Assembly (NCBI GenBank): GCA_017414505.1
Contig: JAFQLQ010000022.1
Coordinates: 100,693-164,692 of the forward strand
Length of the DNA: 64,000 nt
From: Clostridia bacterium
Lineage (GTDB): Bacteria > Bacillota > Clostridia > UMGS1840 > HGM11507
Reading direction: 5' to 3'
Position numbers and translations under genes: made by a program. The notes beneath the pieces are model-generated. The model did not search any database, had not been told where the DNA came from, and was given only the letters and a program-made list of their open reading frames with translations. Positions 28,723-36,607 of this stretch are shown piece after piece. Within the stretch, counting starts at the first letter, position 1. Each line of letters begins with the position of its first letter.

Positions 28723-29784
28723 ATGGTAAATGAAAAATTTTCTCATGCGCTTAACGCTTTTGAAGAATTCTGGGAAAGGAAACCGAGAAAGAGATTTGTA
28801 TTTAATATCCCTGCTTCAATCGGGCCTGCGTATCGTCCGCATAATTCTCTTTACGAAAAATGGCTTGATGAAGATTTTATATTAAAAAGAACAATGCACA
28901 GCTATAACAATACATACTATAGCGCCGAATCTATTCCGCACCTGTTTACAAATCTTGGCCCCGGATGTTTATCGGCTTGTATCGGAGGAAGCTATGAGCT
29001 TGCGGAAAACACTATATGGTTTGACCGTAAAACCATAGTGGACGACTGGGATAATCCACCCGAAATTGCATTCGATGAAAACAGCGAAATGTGGCAGAAT
29101 GTTGTTCGTATGCAGACAAAATTTTTAACCGAAAACAGTGTTAATACTACCATAACAGATTTAGGCGGTATTTTAGATATTGTGGCTTCTCTTCGCGGAA
29201 CCGAAAATCTGCTTTACGACCTTTACGATTATCCGGAACAGGTAAAGGAATTTACAGAAAAAGTAACAAAATTATGGTTTGAGGCTTTTGATAAACAGGT
29301 TGAAACCATACGAAAGTCCGGTCAGCCTTTCAATAACTGGATGAATATTCCTTCAAGTAAACCCTGGTATCCTATACAGTGTGATTTCTGTGCAATGATT
29401 TCGCCTGCTAAGTTTGAGGAATTTGTTCTTCCGCATTTAGTTGAACAATCTGAATATATGGAACGTTGTATTTATCATCTTGACGGTCCGGGTGAGCTTC
29501 CGCATCTTGATATGCTTCTTGATGTTCCCGGAATTACAGGAATTCAGTGGGTTGCAGGTGGCGGTCAGCCATCCTTGTGGGACGAACAGTGGTATCCGAT
29601 TTATAAAAAAATTCAGGATAAAAAGAAAAATATTGTTCTTCTTGCAACTCCTCCCAAAGACGATGAAACTGCAGAAAAACTGATAAAAACTCTTGATCCT
29701 ACCGGCGTTTATGTTGCAATGTGTCTGGAGGGTAAAGATACTGCAGACAGATTCATGGAAAAAGTAGAAAAATGGACTGATTAA
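28723..29784 (+). CDS. UroD-fold methyltransferase-like protein, variant active site
   Basis: This 353-residue cytoplasmic protein has the UroD/corrinoid-methyltransferase TIM-barrel pattern. The usual H-x-C zinc motif is replaced by His252-Leu-Asp254 in YHLDGPGELPHLD, and a lone late Cys sits in VAMCLEGK. This separates it from the MtbA-like copies at 20980 and 33182. It may be the substrate-side enzyme that moves a methyl group from a methoxylated compound to the corrinoid protein at 29830-30465, or it may have another role. It starts 16 bp after the giant lyase gene behind AAAGGAAGG, so it is probably cotranscribed with it. The fold is well supported; the substrate is a hypothesis. Confidence 0.75.
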   Translation: MVNEKFSHALNAFEEFWERKPRKRFVFNIPASIGPAYRPHNSLYEKWLDEDFILKRTMHSYNNTYYSAESIPHLFTNLGPGCLSACIGGSYELAENTIWFDRKTIVDDWDNPPEIAFDENSEMWQNVVRMQTKFLTENSVNTTITDLGGILDIVASLRGTENLLYDLYDYPEQVKEFTEKVTKLWFEAFDKQVETIRKSGQPFNNWMNIPSSKPWYPIQCDFCAMISPAKFEEFVLPHLVEQSEYMERCIYHLDGPGELPHLDMLLDVPGITGIQWVAGGGQPSLWDEQWYPIYKKIQDKKKNIVLLATPPKDDETAEKLIKTLDPTGVYVAMCLEGKDTADRFMEKVEKWTD

Positions 29785-29790
29785 TAAAAT

Positions 29791-29820
29791 GAGGTGTGGA
29801 TAAATTCCACACCTCGTTTT
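29791..29820. terminator. Bidirectional terminator
   Basis: A 9-bp perfect stem GAGGTGTGG (29791-29799) / CCACACCTC (29807-29815) is followed by GTTTT. On the other strand the stem is followed by ATTTTATT. It separates the convergent methyltransferase and corrinoid-protein genes. Confidence 0.85.
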
Positions 29821-29829
29821 ATACAATAT

Positions 29830-30465
29830 TTAACCCTGACAAATTTTAAGAGCAACATCCGAAGCAGAAGCCGCATCGGAAGTATAATAGTCTGCACCGA
29901 TATTTTCACAGAAATCCTGTGTAACAGGTGCTCCGCCAATCATAATTTTAACATTATCACGAATACCTGCTTCTTTTACTTTTTCAACCACGTTTTTCAT
30001 TTCAAACATTGTTGTGGTTAAAAGTGCAGAACAGCAAATTATATCTGCATTGTGTTCTTTTGCGCTTTCTACGAAAGTTTCCGGAGCTACATCGGTTCCC
30101 AGGTCAATAACGGTAAGGCCTTTTCCCTCAAGCATCATTTTAACAAGATTTTTGCCTATGTCGTGTAAATCGCCTTTTACTGTTCCTATAACGGCAGTAC
30201 CCTTTGCTTCAATATCCGAAGAAGCAAGATGAGGCTTTAATATTTCAACACCTGCATTCATTGCACGTGCTGCAATTAATACTTCGGGAACGAATACTTC
30301 GTTGTTTTTAAATTTTTCACCGATAACTCCCATACCGGAAAGTAAACCTTCCTCCAGTATTTCTTTTGGGGAAATTCCTTCTTCAATTGCCTGGTTAACC
30401 AGTTCTTTAACTTTGGGAACTCTGCCCTGCTGAAGAAATGTGCTTAACTCCTGTAAAATACTCAT
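29830..30465 (-). CDS. Methyltransferase cognate corrinoid protein (MtbC/MtaC type)
   Basis: This 211-residue protein has the two-part layout of methyltransferase corrinoid proteins: an N-terminal helical cap domain (about 1-85, with the LLSGMGVIGEKF segment) and a C-terminal B12-binding Rossmann domain (about 88-211). The D-x-H-x-x-G motif is Asp99-Leu-His101-Asp-Ile-Gly104, where the His is the lower cobalt ligand. It carries the methyl group between a substrate-specific and an acceptor methyltransferase. Its start lies 7 bp after the AraC/PocR gene with AAAGGAAG before the ATG, so the two form an operon. Three UroD-fold enzymes and the activator at 31771 are nearby partners. Confidence 0.93.
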   Translation of the reverse strand: MSILQELSTFLQQGRVPKVKELVNQAIEEGISPKEILEEGLLSGMGVIGEKFKNNEVFVPEVLIAARAMNAGVEILKPHLASSDIEAKGTAVIGTVKGDLHDIGKNLVKMMLEGKGLTVIDLGTDVAPETFVESAKEHNADIICCSALLTTTMFEMKNVVEKVKEAGIRDNVKIMIGGAPVTQDFCENIGADYYTSDAASASDVALKICQG

Positions 30466-30472
30466 TATTTAA

Positions 30473-31615
30473 TTACTTCCTTTCTTTGCCCATATTCTTT
30501 TTATATGTACCCGGTGAAACACCGACAATACTCTTAAATACCTTTGAAAAATAGCTCTGATCGTCAAAGCCGGTTAAGTTTGCAACATCAACTAAAGAAA
30601 GCGTGTTATCTGTAAGAAGAAGCTTGCTTTTTGATATTCTTACATTGTTTATATATTCGGAAAGGGTTGTGTTGGTTTCCTCGTTGAATATCTTGCTTAC
30701 ATAGAATTTACTTAAATAAACGTGCTTTGCAATATCGTCAAGAGTAATTTTTTTCATATAATTGCTTTTTACGTAAGCAGTAATTTTGTTGATTATATCA
30801 ATGTGTTCAACATCCTTAAATTCAAAAACGTAGCTTACATATCTGTTTAATATATTTGAAAGCCAGATGCTGAGCTTTTCAAGACTGTCAAAATTTTCAA
30901 CTGCTTTTAAATAACTGTCGTTGAGAGAAAAGGTGTTTTCTATATTTGCACCACCCTCAATTGCAGAACGTGACAAAAGAACTATAAGCTCTTTAACTCT
31001 TGATTTTATTATCTGCAAATCACCGCTTGAATTGAAGAAAATCTGACCTAAAAGCTTATTAAGAAGCTCTTTGGATTTCTTACTGTCGTGGGTTATTATG
31101 GATTCCTGAAGTTCCTTTTCAAGCTCTATCGGATAGTGGTTAAAATTGGATGAAAGCTCAAGCTCTTTATATACATCCTTTAAAAAGCTGTTTGCAATAT
31201 CTTCCGTTTCGTTTGATTTGCAGTTTGAAAAAACAGCAGATAAAATTTCCGTAAGATGGTTTACCTCGGATGTATCAAATAAGGTAAGTCCGTATGTTTC
31301 TTCAAAATCCTCCTCTTTACCCATAAGTATGGGGCCGGTTATTATACCTGCATTGGGGAGGGTGTTTTCATCGTATATGGATATTGCTATAAAAATAAAA
31401 TTCATTGAACAGTAATATATGTATTTGTTATCCCAGCGAACCGCCTCATAACATCCGTAAAGATGGGTTTTGGAATAATCGCATTTCTGAGGACAGTTAT
31501 GACAAAAACTACAGCTTTGATTTGCAAAATCCTTTAATCTTATATCATAAATGTTGCAGTCCGTTTTAAAAAGCGATGAAATATGTTTTCTTAACTTTTC
31601 AATCATTTCATACAT
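30473..31615 (-). CDS. AraC-family regulator with N-terminal PocR sensory domain
   Basis: The ATG at 31615 (380 residues) is preferred over the longer frame because AAAGGGTG lies just upstream. The N-terminal ~150 residues contain a Cys cluster (CSFCHNCPQKC, then a further Cys in YGCYEAVRW) and match the PocR ligand-binding domain, often found beside B12-dependent enzymes. The AraC-type double HTH is at about 277-376 (IAKHVYLSKFYVSKIF; FDDQSYFSKVFKS). It lies upstream of the corrinoid protein gene and diverges from the activator/methyltransferase operon. The intergenic region holds two identical 12-mers exactly 20 bp apart, a likely binding site. It is soluble, unlike the other two AraC proteins here. 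Confidence 0.88.
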   Translation of the reverse strand: MYEMIEKLRKHISSLFKTDCNIYDIRLKDFANQSCSFCHNCPQKCDYSKTHLYGCYEAVRWDNKYIYYCSMNFIFIAISIYDENTLPNAGIITGPILMGKEEDFEETYGLTLFDTSEVNHLTEILSAVFSNCKSNETEDIANSFLKDVYKELELSSNFNHYPIELEKELQESIITHDSKKSKELLNKLLGQIFFNSSGDLQIIKSRVKELIVLLSRSAIEGGANIENTFSLNDSYLKAVENFDSLEKLSIWLSNILNRYVSYVFEFKDVEHIDIINKITAYVKSNYMKKITLDDIAKHVYLSKFYVSKIFNEETNTTLSEYINNVRISKSKLLLTDNTLSLVDVANLTGFDDQSYFSKVFKSIVGVSPGTYKKNMGKERK

Positions 31616-31672
31616 ACAGATACACCCTTTTACTTGAATATATTTTATAGCATTTATCACATTTTATATATA

Positions 31673-31704
31673 AAAATATTGTTTATTTTAAAAAAATATT
31701 GTTT
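31673..31704. promoter_or_regulatory. Candidate AraC operator: two direct repeats 20 bp apart
   Basis: AAAATATTGTTT occurs at 31673-31684 and again at 31693-31704, a start-to-start distance of 20 bp (two helical turns), typical of direct half-sites for AraC-type activators. The second copy ends 15 bp before the -35 of the 31771 operon. Confidence 0.6.
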
Positions 31705-31719
31705 TCTTTCTGATAGGCA

Positions 31720-31748
31720 TTGAAATTTGAACGTTAATTTGTTACCAT
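31720..31748 (+). promoter_or_regulatory. Predicted promoter of the corrinoid activator operon
   Basis: TTGAAA (31720-31725) and TACCAT (31743-31748) are separated by 17 bp. The -10 is weak, consistent with activation from the direct repeats upstream. Confidence 0.5.
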
Positions 31749-31770
31749 AAATTATAAGGCGGTGATACAT

Positions 31771-33165
31771 TTGTTTACTATTACAGTTAAAACACCGGAC
31801 GGTGAAACAAGCAAAGAATTCAGTAATGAAATATTGCTTTCCGATGCTATGGAAGAAATGGGCATTTCTCAGAATAAGCCCTGCGGCGGCAACGGAACAT
31901 GTGGAAAATGCAAGGTTATTATGGATGGAGAAGAAGTTCTGTCCTGCCGTACAATGGTGAATTCCGATGCTTTAGTTTATTATACTACACAGAAAGAAAA
32001 TATTCAAGGGATAACCGAAGGGCGTGTTTCCAAGTTTAATAAAGAACCCATAATAAGCGAGGGATACGGACTTGCCGTTGATATTGGAACTACCACAATT
32101 GCAGGATATCTTTATAAATTTCCCGAATGTAAATGTATAAAAGCCGCAGCTGTTCCAAATACTCAGGCAGAATTTGGTGCTGATGTTATTTCCAGAATTG
32201 ATTACTGCAATAATAATGGCATTGACAAGCTTTATAAAAAGGTTAACGAACAAATTGAAAAACTTGCAGAGGACAAAAAAATAAATAAATATGTTATTAC
32301 GGGAAATACAACAATGCTTCATTTCCTTACGGGGAAAAATCCTGAAGGAATAGCTGTTGCACCTTTTATTCCCGAAAGTCTGTTTGGTGAATGGATTGAT
32401 AATATGTATTTGCCAAGATGTATTTCGGCGTATGTTGGTGCAGATATTACAATGGCTGTGCTGGCAAGCGGAATGATGGAAAAAAAGGTTTCGTTTCTGG
32501 TAGATATAGGCACAAACGGCGAAATGGTTCTGTGGAACAATAATGAGCTTGTCTGCTGTTCTACTGCCGCAGGCCCTGCCTTTGAGGGTGCAGGTATATC
32601 TCAGGGAATGCTTGCAGTAAAAGGGGCTATAAACCGTGTTTTTATTGAAAACGGTACTTTGAAATATACTACAATAGATAATGCAAAGGCAATTGGAATT
32701 TGCGGAACAGGCTTGATTGATGCAGTATCCTGTATGCTTAAGCTTGGCATTATTGATGAGAGCGGATATATTGAAGATTCCTTTGAGATAGGCGACAGCG
32801 GTGTTTTTATTACTGCAAAAGACGTAAGGCAGGTTCAGCTTGCCAAATCCGCAATCCGTTCGGGTATAGATACCCTTGTAAATGAGTGTAAAATAGAATA
32901 CAAAGACATTGAGAGCTTTTATATAGCAGGCGGATTCGGAAGCTATATTAATAAATACAACGCCGCTAAGATAGGGCTTATTCCGTCGGAGGTGCTTGGC
33001 AGGGTTGAAGCTATTGGCAATGCGGCAGGAAACGGTGCGGCAATGCTTCTGCAAAGCAGGGAATGTATAGAAAAGTCCGAAATTATTGCAGAAAATGCAA
33101 AAACAGTTGAGCTTAGTGACAGTGCATATTTTATGGAAAAATATATTGATAATATGATGTTTTAA
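31771..33165 (+). CDS. Corrinoid activation protein: 2Fe-2S ferredoxin plus ASKHA ATPase domain (RACo/DUF4445 type)
   Basis: The start is placed at TTG 31771 because AAGGCGGTGA lies 5 bp before it; GTG at 31762 is an alternative inside that ribosome site. The 464-residue product begins with a plant-type 2Fe-2S ferredoxin domain with Cys38, Cys44, Cys47 and Cys59 (PCGGNGTCGKC, then LSC). An ASKHA-type ATPase body follows (AVDIGTTTIAGY; FLVDIGTNGEM; IAGGFGSYI). Members of this family use ATP and an electron to reduce inactive Co(II) corrinoid proteins back to Co(I). The obvious client is the corrinoid protein at 29830. It is shorter than many RACo proteins (about 600 residues). It heads a three-gene operon. 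Confidence 0.9.
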   Translation: MFTITVKTPDGETSKEFSNEILLSDAMEEMGISQNKPCGGNGTCGKCKVIMDGEEVLSCRTMVNSDALVYYTTQKENIQGITEGRVSKFNKEPIISEGYGLAVDIGTTTIAGYLYKFPECKCIKAAAVPNTQAEFGADVISRIDYCNNNGIDKLYKKVNEQIEKLAEDKKINKYVITGNTTMLHFLTGKNPEGIAVAPFIPESLFGEWIDNMYLPRCISAYVGADITMAVLASGMMEKKVSFLVDIGTNGEMVLWNNNELVCCSTAAGPAFEGAGISQGMLAVKGAINRVFIENGTLKYTTIDNAKAIGICGTGLIDAVSCMLKLGIIDESGYIEDSFEIGDSGVFITAKDVRQVQLAKSAIRSGIDTLVNECKIEYKDIESFYIAGGFGSYINKYNAAKIGLIPSEVLGRVEAIGNAAGNGAAMLLQSRECIEKSEIIAENAKTVELSDSAYFMEKYIDNMMF

Positions 33166-33181
33166 AGGAGAATGACGAATT

Positions 33182-34195
33182 ATGAATATGAAAAACTGGC
33201 TTGAAAAGGTCAAAACAGAAAAGTGTAAAAATTCTATGCCCGTACTTTCTTTTCCTGCGGTATCCCTTATGGGCATAACCGTTAAGGAATTAATAAGCGA
33301 CAGTAAGCTTCAGGCAGAGGCTATGAAAAAGGTTGCCGAGAGAGCAAAAACTCTTGCAAGCGTAAGTCTTATGGATTTATCGGTTGAAGCAGAAGCTTTC
33401 GGGGCAGAAATAAGAGTGTGCGACGACGAAGTTCCCACTGTTACGGGTGCTTTGATTTCGGATGAAGAAAGTGCAAACAACCTCGAAGTACCAAAGGTTG
33501 GCTCAGCAAGAACGGGAATATATATTGATGCCATAAAAATTGCCTGCTCTGAAATAACCGACAGACCTGTTTTTGCAGGTGTTATCGGGCCTTTCTCCCT
33601 TGCAGGACGACTGATGGATGTAACCGAGGCTATGATAAACTGTTATGCAGAACCCGATATGGTACATACCACGCTTAAAAAAGCTACACAGTTTCTTATT
33701 GAATACATTAAGGCATACAAAGAGGCAGGTGCAAACGGCGTTGTAATGGCAGAACCGCTTGCAGGAATGCTTTCTCCTGCTCTTGCGGCTGAATTTTCCG
33801 AGCCGTATGTGAGAGAAATTGCCGAAAGTGTTCAGGACGACGAATTTATTGTAATTTATCATAATTGCGGCAACAACACAATTCAGATGATAGATTCTAT
33901 TCTTGCCACAAACTGCGATGCTTATCATTTTGGCGATGCTATTGAAATGAGTGAAATGATGAAGCATATTCCGGCGGATACTGTTGCAATGGGAAATGTG
34001 AGCCCGTCCGCACAGTTTAAGGGCGGGACACCCGAATCAATGAAAGCTGAAACAAAACGTATAATGTCGGAATGCTGTAAATACGATAATTTTGTAATTT
34101 CTTCGGGTTGTGATATTCCTCCTTCCTGCAGCTGGGATAATATTGATGCTTTTTTTGAAGCGGTGGATGAATATTATAACGAAGCTGGTGAGTAA
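33182..34195 (+). CDS. Methylcobamide methyltransferase, MtaA/MtbA family (UroD fold)
   Basis: This 337-residue UroD-fold enzyme carries the H-x-C...C zinc signature: His227-Asn-Cys229 in IYHNCGNN and Cys310 in SSGCDIPP. This matches MtaA/MtbA-type methyltransferases that pass a methyl group from a methyl-corrinoid protein to an acceptor (coenzyme M in methanogens; the acceptor in bacteria is often unknown, possibly tetrahydrofolate). It starts 16 bp after the activator gene behind AAAGGAG and is 2 bp from the DUF2284 gene. In this set it is the best candidate for the acceptor-side enzyme. Confidence 0.9.
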   Translation: MNMKNWLEKVKTEKCKNSMPVLSFPAVSLMGITVKELISDSKLQAEAMKKVAERAKTLASVSLMDLSVEAEAFGAEIRVCDDEVPTVTGALISDEESANNLEVPKVGSARTGIYIDAIKIACSEITDRPVFAGVIGPFSLAGRLMDVTEAMINCYAEPDMVHTTLKKATQFLIEYIKAYKEAGANGVVMAEPLAGMLSPALAAEFSEPYVREIAESVQDDEFIVIYHNCGNNTIQMIDSILATNCDAYHFGDAIEMSEMMKHIPADTVAMGNVSPSAQFKGGTPESMKAETKRIMSECCKYDNFVISSGCDIPPSCSWDNIDAFFEAVDEYYNEAGE

Positions 34196-34197
34196 TT

Positions 34198-34731
34198 ATG
34201 ATTATTGAAAAAATAACCGGGCTTGGATTTGACAATGTAAAAAAAATCCCCGTAAGTCAAATACCGTTTGAACCGTCGTTAATCAGCCTGTGTGAGATGA
34301 ATACCTGCGGTAATTACAAAAGGTGCTATACCTGTCCGCCTTATGTGGGGAAAACTGAGGAGCTTGTTGCAAAAGCTAAATCTTATGACGAAATTATTGT
34401 GTTTCAGAAAATATACAGACTGGAAGATTCCTTTGATATTGAGGGAATGAGCAATGGAATGAAAGATTTTAAAAAGCTTGTTGAGGATGTTTCTGAAATT
34501 TGCCGAAAAAATCTTGATAATTATATTCTGCTTAGTGCAGGAGGGTGCAGAGTGTGTGAAAGGTGCGGAGCGATAGACAATATACCCTGCAGATTTCCGG
34601 ATAAAGCTTATCCATCCCTTGAAAGCTACAGTATTCAGGTTTCTTCGCTTGCCAAAGAATGCGGAATAAACTATATTAACGGACAGAATACAGTTACATA
34701 TTTTGGCGGAATACTGGTTAATAATCTGTAA
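34198..34731 (+). CDS. DUF2284 cysteine-rich metal-binding protein
   Basis: This 177-residue protein has the DUF2284 cysteine pattern: CEMNTCGNYKRCYTCPPYVG near the N-terminus and a second cluster, GGCRVCERCG, in the middle. These probably hold an iron-sulfur cluster or another metal. DUF2284 genes often occur in corrinoid methyltransferase loci, and an accessory or electron-transfer role is assumed there; the exact function is not established. The ATG lies 2 bp after the stop of the MtbA-like gene, indicating translational coupling. A strong bidirectional terminator follows. Confidence 0.85.
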   Translation: MIIEKITGLGFDNVKKIPVSQIPFEPSLISLCEMNTCGNYKRCYTCPPYVGKTEELVAKAKSYDEIIVFQKIYRLEDSFDIEGMSNGMKDFKKLVEDVSEICRKNLDNYILLSAGGCRVCERCGAIDNIPCRFPDKAYPSLESYSIQVSSLAKECGINYINGQNTVTYFGGILVNNL

Positions 34732-34750
34732 AAAGGGGAGTATTCAAAAA

Positions 34751-34786
34751 AAATAAACAGCTCGTTTTAAAACGGGCTGTTTATTT
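34751..34786. terminator. Bidirectional terminator
   Basis: A long hairpin pairs AAATAAACAGC with GCTGTTTATTT, with an inner CGTTTT/AAAACG stem. Runs of A before and T after allow termination of both the DUF2284 operon and the convergent binding-protein gene. Confidence 0.85.
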
Positions 34787-34799
34787 TTATATTCAGTTT

Positions 34800-36386
34800 T
34801 TATCTCTTAACATATCTGTCGTAAGCTGCCTGCTGTATTTCAAGAACCTTATCAAGACCAAGCTGTTTAAGCTGATCTATATATTTATCAAAGTTGGACA
34901 GAGGCTCGACACCGGAAATAAAGGATACAGACATTGTATCACGGCATTTCTGAATTTCGTTGTACAGATTAGCATAATCCTGGCTTTCTTCAGGTGTTAA
35001 AGAAACTGAAGGCATAAGCGCTGCCATAGATGCATCGTAGCTTTCAAGCCATGCATTAAGAGCTTCTTTCTGCTGAGGTTTAGCATAGAACTGTTCAAGA
35101 TATCTCTTATCGTTGATGCAGGGGCCTGCAACGTTTGCTCTTGAATAGATTGTAAGAGCCTGATTCATTGTAAGACCGTCGGGATTATTTGTAACTATTT
35201 CGCTGTAAGTGGGATAGCCGTCTACATAATTAAAGCTTTTTCCTTCTACACCGAAGTTAGTAAGAATATGTCCTTCTTCTGTATATGTGTAGTCTAAAAG
35301 TTTTGCTGCAAGCTCGGGTGTTTTACAAGCAGTTGTAATTGCGGCACTGTTGCTCATAGGATATGCAGATTCAAAGGGACCGAAACGTGCTTTGTCGCCC
35401 TCTTTTACGATGGGGTATCTTACACCAACAAGGTCGAAACTGGTATTTTTTGGTGCCATTGTTTCAAGCCATTTTCCAAGACCGCTTCCGCCTGCGCCAA
35501 GTGTTGCACCGGATTTATCGTTAAGCATATTAGCATCCTGCATGGTACGGTCGGTTGATACATAGTTTTTATCAAGAAGTCCTGTTTCGAACCATCTGTG
35601 AAGAATGGTAAGACCTTCCTTGTATTCCGGTTCTGCAGGGCCGAATTTAACTTTGCCGTTATCAATATAAAATTCGTTGGTACAGCCAACAAGGAACAGA
35701 ATATATCTTAAGCCTGTTGCGGTAAGCGGAGCAGCTGCCCCTTTTTTATCTCTGAACTGAATTAGCATATTTTCCCAGTCTGCAGTAGTTACAGGTGTTT
35801 CAAGCCCCAGTTCTTCCAGCCAGTCACGTCTGATAATAGGTCCTATCGGGATTGATAAATAGGGATCTTCTCTGATAAAGGGGAATACATAGTACTGTCC
35901 TTCATCTGTTTTTACCATTTTATCAATATCGGGGTTTTCCTTTAAGAATGCGTTAAGGCTTGGTGCATATTCGGGAAGTAAATCGTTAAGCGGGATAATA
36001 ATCTTGTCGTTAATGGATGAGGACGGACCGCCCAAAGCTTTAGCCCAGTTATATTCAATAATATCCGGCAGCTCGTTGGAAGCTATCATAAGGCTGAAGG
36101 CTTCTGCCTCCTGTCCCATTGCAGGATGTATGTATTTAACTTTAACACCGGTTCTGCTTGCTATTTCCTGTGCAAAAATAGTATTGGCAAATTCTTTTGA
36201 AGATGCGGCAATGTTTGCATCAAGAGTCATCCAGTATGTAAGCTCGGTATCTGTTTTGATAGGATAACTGCTTAAGTCAATGTTTTTGTTGTTGGTTGTC
36301 TGGTTGCCGGTATTGCATCCACTAAGCAATAAAGTTACTGCTAACAAAGTGGATACGGCTGAAAAGATTATTTGTTTTCTTTTCAT
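34800..36386 (-). CDS. ABC transporter extracellular solute-binding lipoprotein (second importer)
   Basis: This 528-residue family-1 solute-binding protein has a lipobox ending LLSGC after the signal peptide. It is a paralogue of the cluster A binding protein, with matching segments such as SYPIKTDTELTYWM and INDKRYLEQFY. Unusually it is encoded on the opposite strand from its presumed permeases and diverges from them across the conserved 78-bp element. It probably brings oligosaccharides from the giant lyases to the permeases at 36608 and 37517. The strong ribosome site AAAGGAG lies before the ATG. Confidence 0.9.
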   Translation of the reverse strand: MKRKQIIFSAVSTLLAVTLLLSGCNTGNQTTNNKNIDLSSYPIKTDTELTYWMTLDANIAASSKEFANTIFAQEIASRTGVKVKYIHPAMGQEAEAFSLMIASNELPDIIEYNWAKALGGPSSSINDKIIIPLNDLLPEYAPSLNAFLKENPDIDKMVKTDEGQYYVFPFIREDPYLSIPIGPIIRRDWLEELGLETPVTTADWENMLIQFRDKKGAAAPLTATGLRYILFLVGCTNEFYIDNGKVKFGPAEPEYKEGLTILHRWFETGLLDKNYVSTDRTMQDANMLNDKSGATLGAGGSGLGKWLETMAPKNTSFDLVGVRYPIVKEGDKARFGPFESAYPMSNSAAITTACKTPELAAKLLDYTYTEEGHILTNFGVEGKSFNYVDGYPTYSEIVTNNPDGLTMNQALTIYSRANVAGPCINDKRYLEQFYAKPQQKEALNAWLESYDASMAALMPSVSLTPEESQDYANLYNEIQKCRDTMSVSFISGVEPLSNFDKYIDQLKQLGLDKVLEIQQAAYDRYVKR

Positions 36387-36427
36387 TAAAATTCAACTCC
36401 TTTTAGTTTGTTGTGTTTACATTTAAT

Positions 36428-36433
36428 AGTATA
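36428..36433 (-). promoter_or_regulatory. Predicted -10 box of the divergent binding-protein gene
   Basis: This reads TATACT on the minus strand and lies 16 bp from the conserved element, the same distance as the box at 22107-22112. Confidence 0.5.
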
Positions 36434-36448
36434 ACATACTATTACCCC

Positions 36449-36526
36449 ATAAATAAATAGACATAAAAAGGAAAAACTGGACAAAAAGCAGATTATTGTC
36501 CATAAAGTCCATCTTTTGTCTGTTGA
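36449..36526. promoter_or_regulatory. Conserved 78-bp divergent operator element, copy 2
   Basis: This is the second copy of the element at 22128-22205, with five mismatches by hand alignment. The TGGACAA/TTGTCCA inverted repeat and the downstream TTTTGTC half-site are intact. It separates the binding-protein gene (minus) from the permease operon (plus) and overlaps the -35 of the latter. Confidence 0.75.
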
Positions 36527-36552
36527 CTTTATAAAGGACGGTTTGATAAAAT
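36523..36552 (+). promoter_or_regulatory. Predicted promoter of the cluster C operon
   Basis: TTGACT (36523-36528) and TAAAAT (36547-36552) are separated by 18 bp. The -35 lies at the edge of the conserved element. Confidence 0.6.
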
Positions 36553-36607
36553 TATAGCAGAGCAAATTGCGTATATTAAAAGCTGAAATGGCAGAATGGA
36601 GATTGTT

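Noticed and set aside
31972..33276. Long antisense frame (434 codons) opposite the corrinoid activator gene
   Set aside because: It overlaps the well-supported 31771 gene throughout, is rich in Cys, His, Ile and Asn as antisense shadows are, and shows no domain or ribosome site.
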